Shown here in pieces: positions 15,419 to 21,870 of a DNA stretch of 24,867 nucleotides. Where the stretch lies: assembly GCA_964487925.1 (NCBI GenBank), contig CAZASZ010000027.1, positions 1 through 24,867 on the forward strand. The letters are read 5' to 3'. Source of the DNA: RI-283 sp964487925 (GTDB taxonomy: Bacteria > Pseudomonadota > Gammaproteobacteria > SZUA-140). The notes beneath the pieces were generated by a model. That model saw only the letters and a list, made by a program, of their open reading frames with translations. It was not told the origin of the DNA and did not search any database. The translations under genes were made by a program, and so were the position numbers. Numbering within the stretch: position 1 is the first letter of the stretch; each line of letters begins with the position of its first letter.

Positions 15419-15682
15419 TTATGAGCCTGGGTTTTCTTCGCCTTGAACGAAGACCACTTTGAAGCCATCATTGATGAGCTTGTCCCGCCATTGATAGAGT
15501 GACTCGGTGGCCTCGGTAAAGTCGGTATGGTGTTCCTCTCGTGTGCGCCCTTTGGCGCCTTGGCGCCCGGTCTCTCGCATGACGGTCCAGCCACCCAAGA
15601 GGTCAGGGTGTAACAACAGTTGGCAGAATCGTCCCGTGCCCGTGCCCGTGTCAGTGTTCATGGTCTGCATATAGATACGCAT
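15419..15682 (-). CDS. Stand-alone WGR domain protein
   Basis: 87 aa. Nearly the whole protein is a WGR domain: RFCQLLLHPDLLGGWTVMRE, then TGRQGAKGRTREEHH, then a helix with YQWRDKLINDGFKVV. WGR domains bind nucleic acids in poly(ADP-ribose) polymerases and occur alone as short bacterial proteins of unknown role. The signature Trp-Gly-Arg is TGR here. The ATG at 15682 is 12 bases after the yjbQ-like stop with no clear ribosome site; ATGs at 15670 and 15661 are also possible. It sits between the yjbQ-like and damX-like genes with short gaps, so the three probably form one transcript. Confidence 0.78.
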   Translation of the reverse strand: MRIYMQTMNTDTGTGTGRFCQLLLHPDLLGGWTVMRETGRQGAKGRTREEHHTDFTEATESLYQWRDKLINDGFKVVFVQGEENPGS

Positions 15683-15694
15683 GACGGTATTTCG

Positions 15695-16114
15695 TTATGC
15701 ACCAATATGAATCAGCAATTGCCGGCGGTCGATACCCGTCCGGTGTTCCCAGAGAAAGACACCTTGCCAGGTCCCGAGGGCCAGTCGCCCGTCGATGAAC
15801 GGAATGGTCAGGGTCGTGGCGGTCAGCATGGACTTGATATGCGACGGCATATCGTCCGGTCCTTCCTGAGTATGAGTGTACATAGGATCATTTTCCGGTA
15901 CCAGATGATGCATCCAGTTTTCGAGGTCGCACCGAGCGTTGAGGTCCGCGTTTTCCTGGATTAGCAAGCTTGCCGAGGTGTGCGGGATGAATACTGTACA
16001 GATACCCGATTCGACACCCGATTGGGTGCTGGATGCCATTAGGCTGGCAGCGAGCGTGTCGGTAATCTCGTGGAGCCCTCGGGTGCCGGTTGTTACGGTA
16101 ATTTGCTGTATCAT
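15695..16114 (-). CDS. YjbQ family protein (UPF0047)
   Basis: 139 aa from the ATG at 16114 (MIQQITV), which begins where the family usually begins; the frame is open to 16150. Conserved motifs are HTSASLLIQENAD, a segment with HTQEGPDDMPSHIKSMLT, and GRLALGTWQGVFLWEHR, whose histidines form the conserved active-site pocket. E. coli YjbQ has weak thiamine-phosphate synthase activity, but its true role is unclear. It is a cytoplasmic single-domain protein and the first gene of a likely three-gene transcript with the WGR and DamX-like genes. It is divergent from the haem-SUMF1 gene, with 63 AT-rich bases between. Confidence 0.9.
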   Translation of the reverse strand: MIQQITVTTGTRGLHEITDTLAASLMASSTQSGVESGICTVFIPHTSASLLIQENADLNARCDLENWMHHLVPENDPMYTHTQEGPDDMPSHIKSMLTATTLTIPFIDGRLALGTWQGVFLWEHRTGIDRRQLLIHIGA

Positions 16115-16177
16115 GGTCGATCGTTCCAATAGGGCGCTGCCCACATTCAAATTCTTAATATCTTAGATAAAGATAAT

Positions 16178-17284
16178 ATGAGCATTTTTCATCTGTTGCC
16201 ACACCAATTTAGCATAACAGCGTATGTCCTCCTCGCTTTGGTCATGAATCCATTCGTATCACCGGTTTGGGCCGGCGAGCGGAGCGAGGGTATGGGCGCG
16301 CCAACTTCCGAACGTCATCATGGGGGAACACAGGGCGATTGCGGTAGTTGCCATACAGGTGACAAAGCGCTGCCGGACCCGGGGCAGACCGCTTACTGTC
16401 AACGCTGTCATGAGGGAAGGACTCCGACTAGCAAGCAGACGGCTGCCTTGACCGATACGCAGGCCGCAGCGTCCGACGACCTCAGCGATGCCGGAATGCA
16501 CGGCCCGACCCTCTACAAGGAATCCAGATTCGGTTTGAAACCCGGTGAGATGGTGCATATCCCGGAAGGATCCTTTGTGATGGGCAGCAACGCACGGCTT
16601 GCCGATGAGAGCCCTGAGTACATTGAGACCGTCAAGGCCTATTGGATTGATCGCTATGAGGTCACCAATTTGCAGTACAAGGCGTTCATTGACGCGACCG
16701 GTCATCGTTCACCCAGTCATTTTCGGAATCGGACCTACCCAGAGGGTAAGGTCGATCATCCAGTCACCTTTGTCTCCTGGTACGATGCCCGTGATTACTG
16801 CGCATCGGCCGGCAAACGTCTGCCGACAGAGGAGGAGTGGGAAAAGGCGGGTCGCGGTACGGATGGACGGACCTATCCCTGGGGCAACGATTTCGATATC
16901 TCCAGGGCGAATACCCCGGTGCGTTGGGCCGCCCTGAAGCGTCAGGGCGACACTTCCCCTATTGGCGCCTTTCCCTCCGGCGTGAGTCCGTATGGCCTTG
17001 AAGATATGTCGGGTAACGTCTGGGAATGGACTGAATCCTGGTATATGCCGCACCCGGGTAATAAACAGCCCTCAGAGAATTACGGTCAGATCTATAAGGT
17101 CCTCAAAGGGGGCTCTTGGTGGGACTGTTCATTTTATAAATGTGGCATCTCGGCACCGGTCTATAACCGGAGTTTTTTCAATCCACACGTCCGCAATTCG
17201 AGCTTTGGGTTTCGCTGTGCGCGAGACGAAATCGGCGCGGAGGCGGAGCGGTCGAAACCAAAGCAAGGGGATAACAAGCATTGA
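16178..17284 (+). CDS. Exported diheme cytochrome c fused to a formylglycine-generating-enzyme-like (SUMF1) domain
   Basis: 368 aa. A signal peptide (about 1-32, cut near VWA-G) sends it to the periplasm. Residues 47-78 hold two CXXCH motifs, CGSCH (55-59) and CQRCH (74-78), with a preceding HH pair that could supply ligands: a small diheme module. A linker leads to a SUMF1/FGE-sulfatase domain (about 112-350): IPEGSFVMGS, YWIDRYEVTN, KRLPTEEEWEKAGRG, DGRTYPWGN, YGLEDMSGNVWEW, KGGSWW and SSFGFRCARD. SUMF1 domains include the enzyme that oxidises a sulfatase cysteine to formylglycine, but many members lack that activity. Cys317 and Cys322 lie C-x4-C after GGSWWD, close to where FGE has its copper-binding cysteine pair, offset by one residue. 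Its downstream partner overlaps it by 4 bases. The start has no strong ribosome site. The function is unknown; the fusion suggests redox-coupled chemistry or docking. Confidence 0.85.
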   Translation: MSIFHLLPHQFSITAYVLLALVMNPFVSPVWAGERSEGMGAPTSERHHGGTQGDCGSCHTGDKALPDPGQTAYCQRCHEGRTPTSKQTAALTDTQAAASDDLSDAGMHGPTLYKESRFGLKPGEMVHIPEGSFVMGSNARLADESPEYIETVKAYWIDRYEVTNLQYKAFIDATGHRSPSHFRNRTYPEGKVDHPVTFVSWYDARDYCASAGKRLPTEEEWEKAGRGTDGRTYPWGNDFDISRANTPVRWAALKRQGDTSPIGAFPSGVSPYGLEDMSGNVWEWTESWYMPHPGNKQPSENYGQIYKVLKGGSWWDCSFYKCGISAPVYNRSFFNPHVRNSSFGFRCARDEIGAEAERSKPKQGDNKH

Positions 17285-18255
17285 AGACGGCGATTCGTAT
17301 AATTATTTTGAGCCTGATGGCCCTTTCTCCCTTATCTATCGGCCAAGCCGCCGAGCCCCAGTCGATGAGCGACATGATTGTGATCCCTGCAGGACCGGCG
17401 ATCATCGGCAGTGATGAGGTCGATGATGGTGAGGAAACCAAGGATTACGGCTTTACAAAACCCATCTATAAGGACGAGCATCCCCGTCACACGGTGCAGG
17501 TTGCGGCCTTTTCGATCGATCGTTATGAGGTTACGAATGCCGAGTATTTGCGGTTCGTGAAGTCTAAAAACTACTGGTTACCTGCGGATTGGCGCGGGAA
17601 TGGCTATGCGTTGGAACGCCCGATACTTGAAAAGGCCGACCTACCGACCTTGCGCGGTCTGGCCTCGGAGGTCTTTAGGATCGACCTGGATACGCGCGAG
17701 ATGGCGCGGGACCCACTGTTGGATGCGATATCCCGGAAGCGCCACGAAGCCGACCATATGCCCGTGACCGGTGTCAGTTGGCATGATGCCGACGCCTATT
17801 GCCGTGCCGCCGGGCAGCGGTTGCCCACGGAGGTGGAGTGGGAGAAGGCGGCTCGGGGCAGCGATGGACGGACCTATCCATGGGGGAATATATGGGCCGA
17901 GGACAAGGCCAATGTCGGTGCGAATACCGAGCGCGAGCCGGGTGTCATGCCGGTGGGTTCATTTCCCCAGGGGCGCTCGCCCTATGGGGTAGAAGATATG
18001 GCCGGTAACGTCATGGAGTGGGTCGACGATTGGTATCGCGCCTATCCGGGCGGGAACTATAAAACCTCGAACTTTGGCGAGCAGTACAAGGTTGCCCGCG
18101 GTGGTGGCTGGGGCGGGCTTGGGCATTATGTCCTGAGCCAGTTCTATAGAGGTGGCTACCGGTTCAATCTCAGACCCAATTCACGCTTCAATGACCTGGG
18201 TTTTCGGTGTGCGCGCAGCATCGGTGTCTCATCGGATACCGTCGAGCGCCACTAA
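17281..18255 (+). CDS. Exported SUMF1 (formylglycine-generating-enzyme-like) domain protein, partner of the haem fusion
   Basis: 324 aa, starting at a TTG that overlaps the upstream stop (TTGA), with AAGGGG 11 bases before it; coupled translation is likely. Signal peptide 1-23 (cut near GQA-A). The rest is a SUMF1 domain: VIPAGPAIIGSD, FSIDRYEVTNAEY, QRLPTEVEWEKAARG, DGRTYPWGN, YGVEDMAGNVMEW, ARGGGWGG and DLGFRCAR. It is a paralogue of the upstream SUMF1 domain but lacks haem motifs and has no cysteine in the segment after GGGW where FGE keeps its catalytic pair; Cys174 and Cys310 are the remaining cysteines. A FGE-type oxidase role is therefore unlikely. An insertion at about 98-150 distinguishes it. 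The stop overlaps that of the convergent DUF1820 gene. Confidence 0.85.
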   Translation: MKTAIRIIILSLMALSPLSIGQAAEPQSMSDMIVIPAGPAIIGSDEVDDGEETKDYGFTKPIYKDEHPRHTVQVAAFSIDRYEVTNAEYLRFVKSKNYWLPADWRGNGYALERPILEKADLPTLRGLASEVFRIDLDTREMARDPLLDAISRKRHEADHMPVTGVSWHDADAYCRAAGQRLPTEVEWEKAARGSDGRTYPWGNIWAEDKANVGANTEREPGVMPVGSFPQGRSPYGVEDMAGNVMEWVDDWYRAYPGGNYKTSNFGEQYKVARGGGWGGLGHYVLSQFYRGGYRFNLRPNSRFNDLGFRCARSIGVSSDTVERH

Positions 18256-18596
18256 TCTATGTTATCGCCGCCGCTAGGGGTGTAGATCGGGACCGGAAAG
18301 GGCGCCACATTGCCGCCTTTGTCGGAGATTTTGGTGATCTTCGACTTACCCTGTTTGCGAACCTCATCAATGCGGATGATGGTATGCATCGGGATATAGG
18401 TCCGGGTGACATCGCTGAATTCAGTTTTTAGGCGTTCCTCGGCTGGGTCGACTACGACTGAATTACGTTCACCGAAGACGATTTCCTCAACCTCGATAAA
18501 ACCGTAAAGGCTGCCTTGATAGACATCCTTGGCATAGATCTCGTAGACCTTGCCCTGATTGTAGAAGGTGATCTTATAAAGGTAGGGATTAGACAT
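18252..18596 (-). CDS. DUF1820 family protein
   Basis: 114 aa, a small cytoplasmic protein of Gammaproteobacteria with unknown function. It is recognised by YKITFYNQGKVYEIYAKDV, LYGFIEVEEIVFGER, VVVDPAEERLKTEF, TYIPMHTIIRIDEV and the NVAPFPVPIY ending, essentially the whole family length. No ribosome site is obvious before the ATG. It lies 105 bases downstream of phosphoribulokinase on the same strand, beyond a hairpin, and its last bases overlap the end of the convergent SUMF1 gene by 4 bases. Confidence 0.88.
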   Translation of the reverse strand: MSNPYLYKITFYNQGKVYEIYAKDVYQGSLYGFIEVEEIVFGERNSVVVDPAEERLKTEFSDVTRTYIPMHTIIRIDEVRKQGKSKITKISDKGGNVAPFPVPIYTPSGGDNID

Positions 18597-18646
18597 ATAG
18601 AGTGGCGCTGACAGGGTGTTGCGATAGTGACGATCGTGAGATCGCC

Positions 18647-18680
18647 AAAACCGGGGGCCGCTGACCAGCGCGACCCCCGG
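18647..18680 (-). terminator. Probable terminator of prkB
   Basis: Read on the minus strand, 53 bases or fewer after the prkB stop: CCGGGGG pairs with CCCCCGG, and inside that CGCTG pairs with CAGCG around a GT loop. Only TTTT follows (18647-18650), so it may stop transcription partly and let some DUF1820 message through. Confidence 0.6.
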
Positions 18681-18701
18681 GTATGTGGCTAGAGTTTGTC
18701 C

Positions 18702-19565
18702 TCAGCCCTTCTTAGCGATGATGTCATGGACAATAGGGCGAAGGATGATCTCCATCGCGAGCCCCATTTTGCCGCCCGGGACGACCAGTGTGTTCGGACG
18801 AGACATCCATGAGTCTTGCAGCATCTGCAAGTAGTACGGGAAGTCAACCGAATCCGGATTGCGGAAGCGGATGACTGTGAGGCTCTCATCAGGGGTTGGG
18901 ATGTCCCTGGCGATAAAAGGGTTGGACGTGTCGACGACAGCTACGCGCTGGAAGTTGATGTCTGAGCGCGAGAACTGCGGCGTGATCGTCTGGACGTAGT
19001 CCGGCATGCGACGCAGGATCGTGTCTGTAACGGCCTCGGCGGAATAACCGCGCTGCGCCGTGTCACGATGGATCTTTTGGATCCACTCCAGATTGACGAT
19101 CGGTACGACACCGATGAGTAGATCGACCCACTGTGCGATATTTACGTCCTCATTAACAACGCCGCCGTGCAGGCCCTCGTAAAACAGCAGATCGGTATTG
19201 CTCGGGAGGTCCTCCCAGGGCGTGAATGTGCCGGGCTCTTGGTTGTAGGGCGCGGCTTCTTCCTTATCGTGCAGGTATTTGCGAGTCTTGCCGCTGCCGG
19301 TCTTGGCATAGGCGCCGAATAGCTCCTCCAGCTTGTCGAAGATGTTGGCGTCCGGGCCGAAGTGGCTCAGGTTGATGCCGTTCTCCAGCGATGCAGCCAT
19401 GGCGACCTTCATGCCGGCACGGTCATAGCGATGGAAGGCGTCACCTTCGACCACGGCAACGCTGATCCCCTCGCGTCGAAACAGGTGCTCGAAGGCGTTC
19501 TTGACGGTAGTGGTACCCGCACCTGATGAGCCGGTTACGGCAATAATTGGGTGTTTGGCAGACAT
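18702..19565 (-). CDS. prkB: Phosphoribulokinase
   Basis: 287 aa. It phosphorylates ribulose 5-phosphate to ribulose 1,5-bisphosphate, the Calvin-cycle step that supplies RuBisCO, in the cytoplasm. P-loop GSSGAGTT (12-19); catalytic and substrate residues in VVEGDAFHRYDR (Asp42); NLSHFGPDANIFDKLE; and LFYEGLHGG (Glu130). This is the short proteobacterial type (about 290 aa). Two adjacent ATGs exist; the second (19565) is chosen since AAGGAG lies 6 bases from it and only 3 from the first. The frame stays open to 19640 without other support. It is the strongest sign of autotrophy in the window. No RuBisCO or other Calvin-cycle gene is adjacent. Confidence 0.95.
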   Translation of the reverse strand: MSAKHPIIAVTGSSGAGTTTVKNAFEHLFRREGISVAVVEGDAFHRYDRAGMKVAMAASLENGINLSHFGPDANIFDKLEELFGAYAKTGSGKTRKYLHDKEEAAPYNQEPGTFTPWEDLPSNTDLLFYEGLHGGVVNEDVNIAQWVDLLIGVVPIVNLEWIQKIHRDTAQRGYSAEAVTDTILRRMPDYVQTITPQFSRSDINFQRVAVVDTSNPFIARDIPTPDESLTVIRFRNPDSVDFPYYLQMLQDSWMSRPNTLVVPGGKMGLAMEIILRPIVHDIIAKKG

Positions 19566-19655
19566 CATCTTCTCCTTATCATATTGTGTATGGATGGCCT
19601 GTTGGTGCAGCCTTTTGCGTCGCGCGGTGCGGGAGTGCACGACGGCGAAGCAGGT

Positions 19656-19670
19656 TTAGCGCGAGACTAA
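19656..19670. promoter_or_regulatory. Candidate LysR-type (CbbR?) operator upstream of prkB
   Basis: TTAG-N7-CTAA, a perfect 4-bp dyad containing the T-N11-A core of LysR-family sites, 91 bases upstream of the prkB start. CbbR, a LysR-type regulator, commonly controls Calvin-cycle genes. The site is short and could be chance. Confidence 0.3.
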
Positions 19671-19805
19671 TACCTCTCCGGGGCTTCCTGTAAGGCCCTT
19701 GGCGGAGGCGGCGGTCCAAACCAAGGCACCTATTGGATCAAATCGGGGGGCTTGTGGCAAGCTGAACGCGCACCAAGGCGTCATTATCCGGTGACTGCGA
19801 CGGGA

Positions 19806-20690
19806 TTAACGGCTGAAATCGAGCACGATGCTCTGGATTTGATTGTTCCGTTTGATGGTAAGACGGGCCTCTCTTGCGTCGCTTAGGTCGCGTAGCGCGT
19901 TGAGCGCCTTGTCCGGACGATCGAGCAAAATCCCGTTGATTGACGTCACGATATCGCCGGGCTTAAGTCCGGTCCCCGAAAACAGGGCCGGGTTGCGCCC
20001 AGGCGCCAGCGAGTACCCAGTGAATCGACCACGTTCCGTATGTGGCCGAATGCTGATGAAGTCGGCAAAGGTCTGCGGGTTTTGCAGCAACTGATTTCTG
20101 AGCTGCCGCATTGGCAGGCCAGCACCTGTTGGCAGATTGCGGGACAGGGCTGCGGTATTGATCCTGCCGCCGGGATTCAATTGGTCTTTGGGCAGACTCA
20201 GCGACTCCCTTGTTTGTCCCCGCTTGATGACTACATGGTCTTCATGGATTGACTCGAGGATCGCGCCGCCGGGCAAAGCCGCGCCTGCGACATAATAATT
20301 TTCCGTGCGATTATCCGCGGAGATGATGGCGCCGCCCCCCAGCGGTGTGCTCGCCGAGACAAGTCCTCGAAGGACAAGGTTGAGCCGAGTCTCTGGAAGC
20401 GCCACTGGCGCCGGTGGCGCTATAGCGCCGGGCGCGGGGGCTTTTCCAAAGAGATGCCATTTTGCGATGTCCCAGCTGGATGCAGGCTGGGGCACAGTTG
20501 TATCGCTGCCCGGTTGTTCGGAAAACAGCGCCGAGGGTGCGCTGGGGAGATCCGGTCGAGGTGTCATGCGCCAAGTGATGAGCGCTAGTTGATAGCAAAA
20601 CAGGGCAATTATAGTCAGATTGACGGCGGTGAGGATTCTGTCCTGTGTCGCCGAAGGCAGGTTTGCGAGATTGAGCGGGAGTTTCAGCAT
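19806..20690 (-). CDS. gspC: Type II secretion inner-membrane protein GspC
   Basis: 294 aa from the ATG at 20690; the longer frame to 20759 overlaps the DUF2782 gene and adds non-family residues. GspC spans the inner membrane and links the assembly platform to the GspD outer-membrane secretin. One membrane helix (about 20-40, TAVNLTIIALFCYQLALITW), a Pro-rich linker, the homology region (about 80-185: AKWHLFGKA, LNLVLRGLV, AIISADNRTENYYVAGAALP, DHVVIKRG) and a C-terminal PDZ domain (about 210-292: YSLAPGRNPALFSGTGLKPG, VTSINGILLD). No gspD or other secretion gene is next to it, unusual for gspC. It lies 44 bases after the DUF2782 gene. Confidence 0.85.
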   Translation of the reverse strand: MLKLPLNLANLPSATQDRILTAVNLTIIALFCYQLALITWRMTPRPDLPSAPSALFSEQPGSDTTVPQPASSWDIAKWHLFGKAPAPGAIAPPAPVALPETRLNLVLRGLVSASTPLGGGAIISADNRTENYYVAGAALPGGAILESIHEDHVVIKRGQTRESLSLPKDQLNPGGRINTAALSRNLPTGAGLPMRQLRNQLLQNPQTFADFISIRPHTERGRFTGYSLAPGRNPALFSGTGLKPGDIVTSINGILLDRPDKALNALRDLSDAREARLTIKRNNQIQSIVLDFSR

Positions 20691-20734
20691 GACGGTCTCA
20701 AGGGTATCGTTATGGGTGTTTCGCAGTCCAAGCC

Positions 20735-21079
20735 TTATTTCCAGCGTAGCAGAGTCCAACTCGGGATCATGAGATGCTCGTCGACTTCGGTCTTGCGGGT
20801 ATCCATATCGCCGTCACCATTGCTGTCAATCAGGTAATAGGGGATGCCGTAGTGTGGCGTGATCTTGATCATGTAGATCCGTCCCGCTATTCGGTATTCT
20901 TCGATACGGCCGTCGTCACGGCCGATGATCTTGATATTGTTAGATGGTGTCTTGTCGGTGTTTGACGCGGCCAGGACTGGTCCTGAACAAGCCAGCAGCC
21001 ATAGCAGAACGTAAACGAGCTTACAGATCGAGCAGCCGTTCCTTTTCCTCCGCGGAAGGTTCGAAGCTGCGCTGTTCAT
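20735..21079 (-). CDS. DUF2782 family small exported protein
   Basis: 114 aa from the ATG at 21079, which lies inside the 3' end of the LOG gene (59 bases overlap); no in-frame start codon occurs nearer the signal sequence. A basic stretch (RRKRNGCSICK) precedes a hydrophobic signal (about 23-37) that can be cut after VLA, or as a lipoprotein at LLAC. The mature part, with IKIIGRDDGRIEEYRIAGRI, VYMIKITP-type strands and YYLIDSNGDGDMD, is the DUF2782 domain, known next to polA in Gammaproteobacteria, as here. The function is unknown; probably periplasmic. Confidence 0.78.
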   Translation of the reverse strand: MNSAASNLPRRKRNGCSICKLVYVLLWLLACSGPVLAASNTDKTPSNNIKIIGRDDGRIEEYRIAGRIYMIKITPHYGIPYYLIDSNGDGDMDTRKTEVDEHLMIPSWTLLRWK

Positions 21080-21746
21080 AATATCGAAAGATTGCATCCA
21101 CGACCTCCTGCGGGTCATTAAGGATTTGCATCAGATTTAGGTCGTCTTCATCAATGACGCCGTGCGGAATAAGTGTACCCGAAAACCAGTCAAGGAGTCC
21201 CTCCCAGAATTCCGAGTCTACCAGAATGATTGGGATTCGACGTGTCCGACCGGTCTGGACCAGCGTCAGGATCTCGGCCATTTCATCGAGCGTTCCGAAG
21301 CCCCCGGGCAGGACCACATAGGCGGATGCGTACTTGACGAACATGACCTTGCGCGAGAAGAAGTGACGGAAGCGCAGCGAGATATCTTGATAATCGTTGG
21401 CCGCCTGTTCTTGAGGTAACTGAATGTTCAACCCGATGCTCGGCGATTTACCGGCGAATGCGCCTTTGTTCACGGCTTCCATGATGCCGGGGCCGCCGCC
21501 ACTGACGACGCTGAAGCCGGAGTTTGAAAGTCGACGGGCGATGTCCTCTGCGAGTTGGTAGTGCGGATGATCTGGGTCTGTCCTGGCCGACCCGAATACG
21601 CTGACGGAGGGCTTGATTCGCGCGAGGCGCTCGAAACCTTCGACGAATTCGGCCATAATCTGAAAAATCTTCCAGGATTCCCGGGTCAGGATAGTGTCAT
21701 CCACAGGCTGAAAGCTGGGGTGTTTGGACTTTTCTAGGTCATTCAT
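21021..21746 (-). CDS. LOG family protein (TIGR00730, nucleotide phosphoribohydrolase-like)
   Basis: 241 aa. A Rossmann-fold protein of the family whose members release free bases from nucleoside 5'-monophosphates (cytokinin-activating LOG in plants, PpnN-type nucleosidases in bacteria). Motifs are VFGSARTD (50-57), VSGGGPGIMEAVNKGAF (81-97), RKVMFVKYA (132-140) and PGGFGTLDEMAEIL (147-160); the Arg and PGGxGTxxE residues are the family's catalytic and binding set. It is cytoplasmic. The ribosome site is weak. It is divergent from polA, 124 bases away; this neighbourhood is common in Gammaproteobacteria. The exact substrate cannot be told from sequence. Confidence 0.9.
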   Translation of the reverse strand: MNDLEKSKHPSFQPVDDTILTRESWKIFQIMAEFVEGFERLARIKPSVSVFGSARTDPDHPHYQLAEDIARRLSNSGFSVVSGGGPGIMEAVNKGAFAGKSPSIGLNIQLPQEQAANDYQDISLRFRHFFSRKVMFVKYASAYVVLPGGFGTLDEMAEILTLVQTGRTRRIPIILVDSEFWEGLLDWFSGTLIPHGVIDEDDLNLMQILNDPQEVVDAIFRYYEQRSFEPSAEEKERLLDL

Positions 21747-21870
21747 ATTGTTGTCGGGTCCCTAATGTCAGGAAATTGTCGTTGTCTCACTGTCTATGCA
21801 AAATACACTCCATTCGTGATGTTTCGATGAGCATGGCGCATCGCCTGCCGACGCCGGTTTTACCGCGTCG

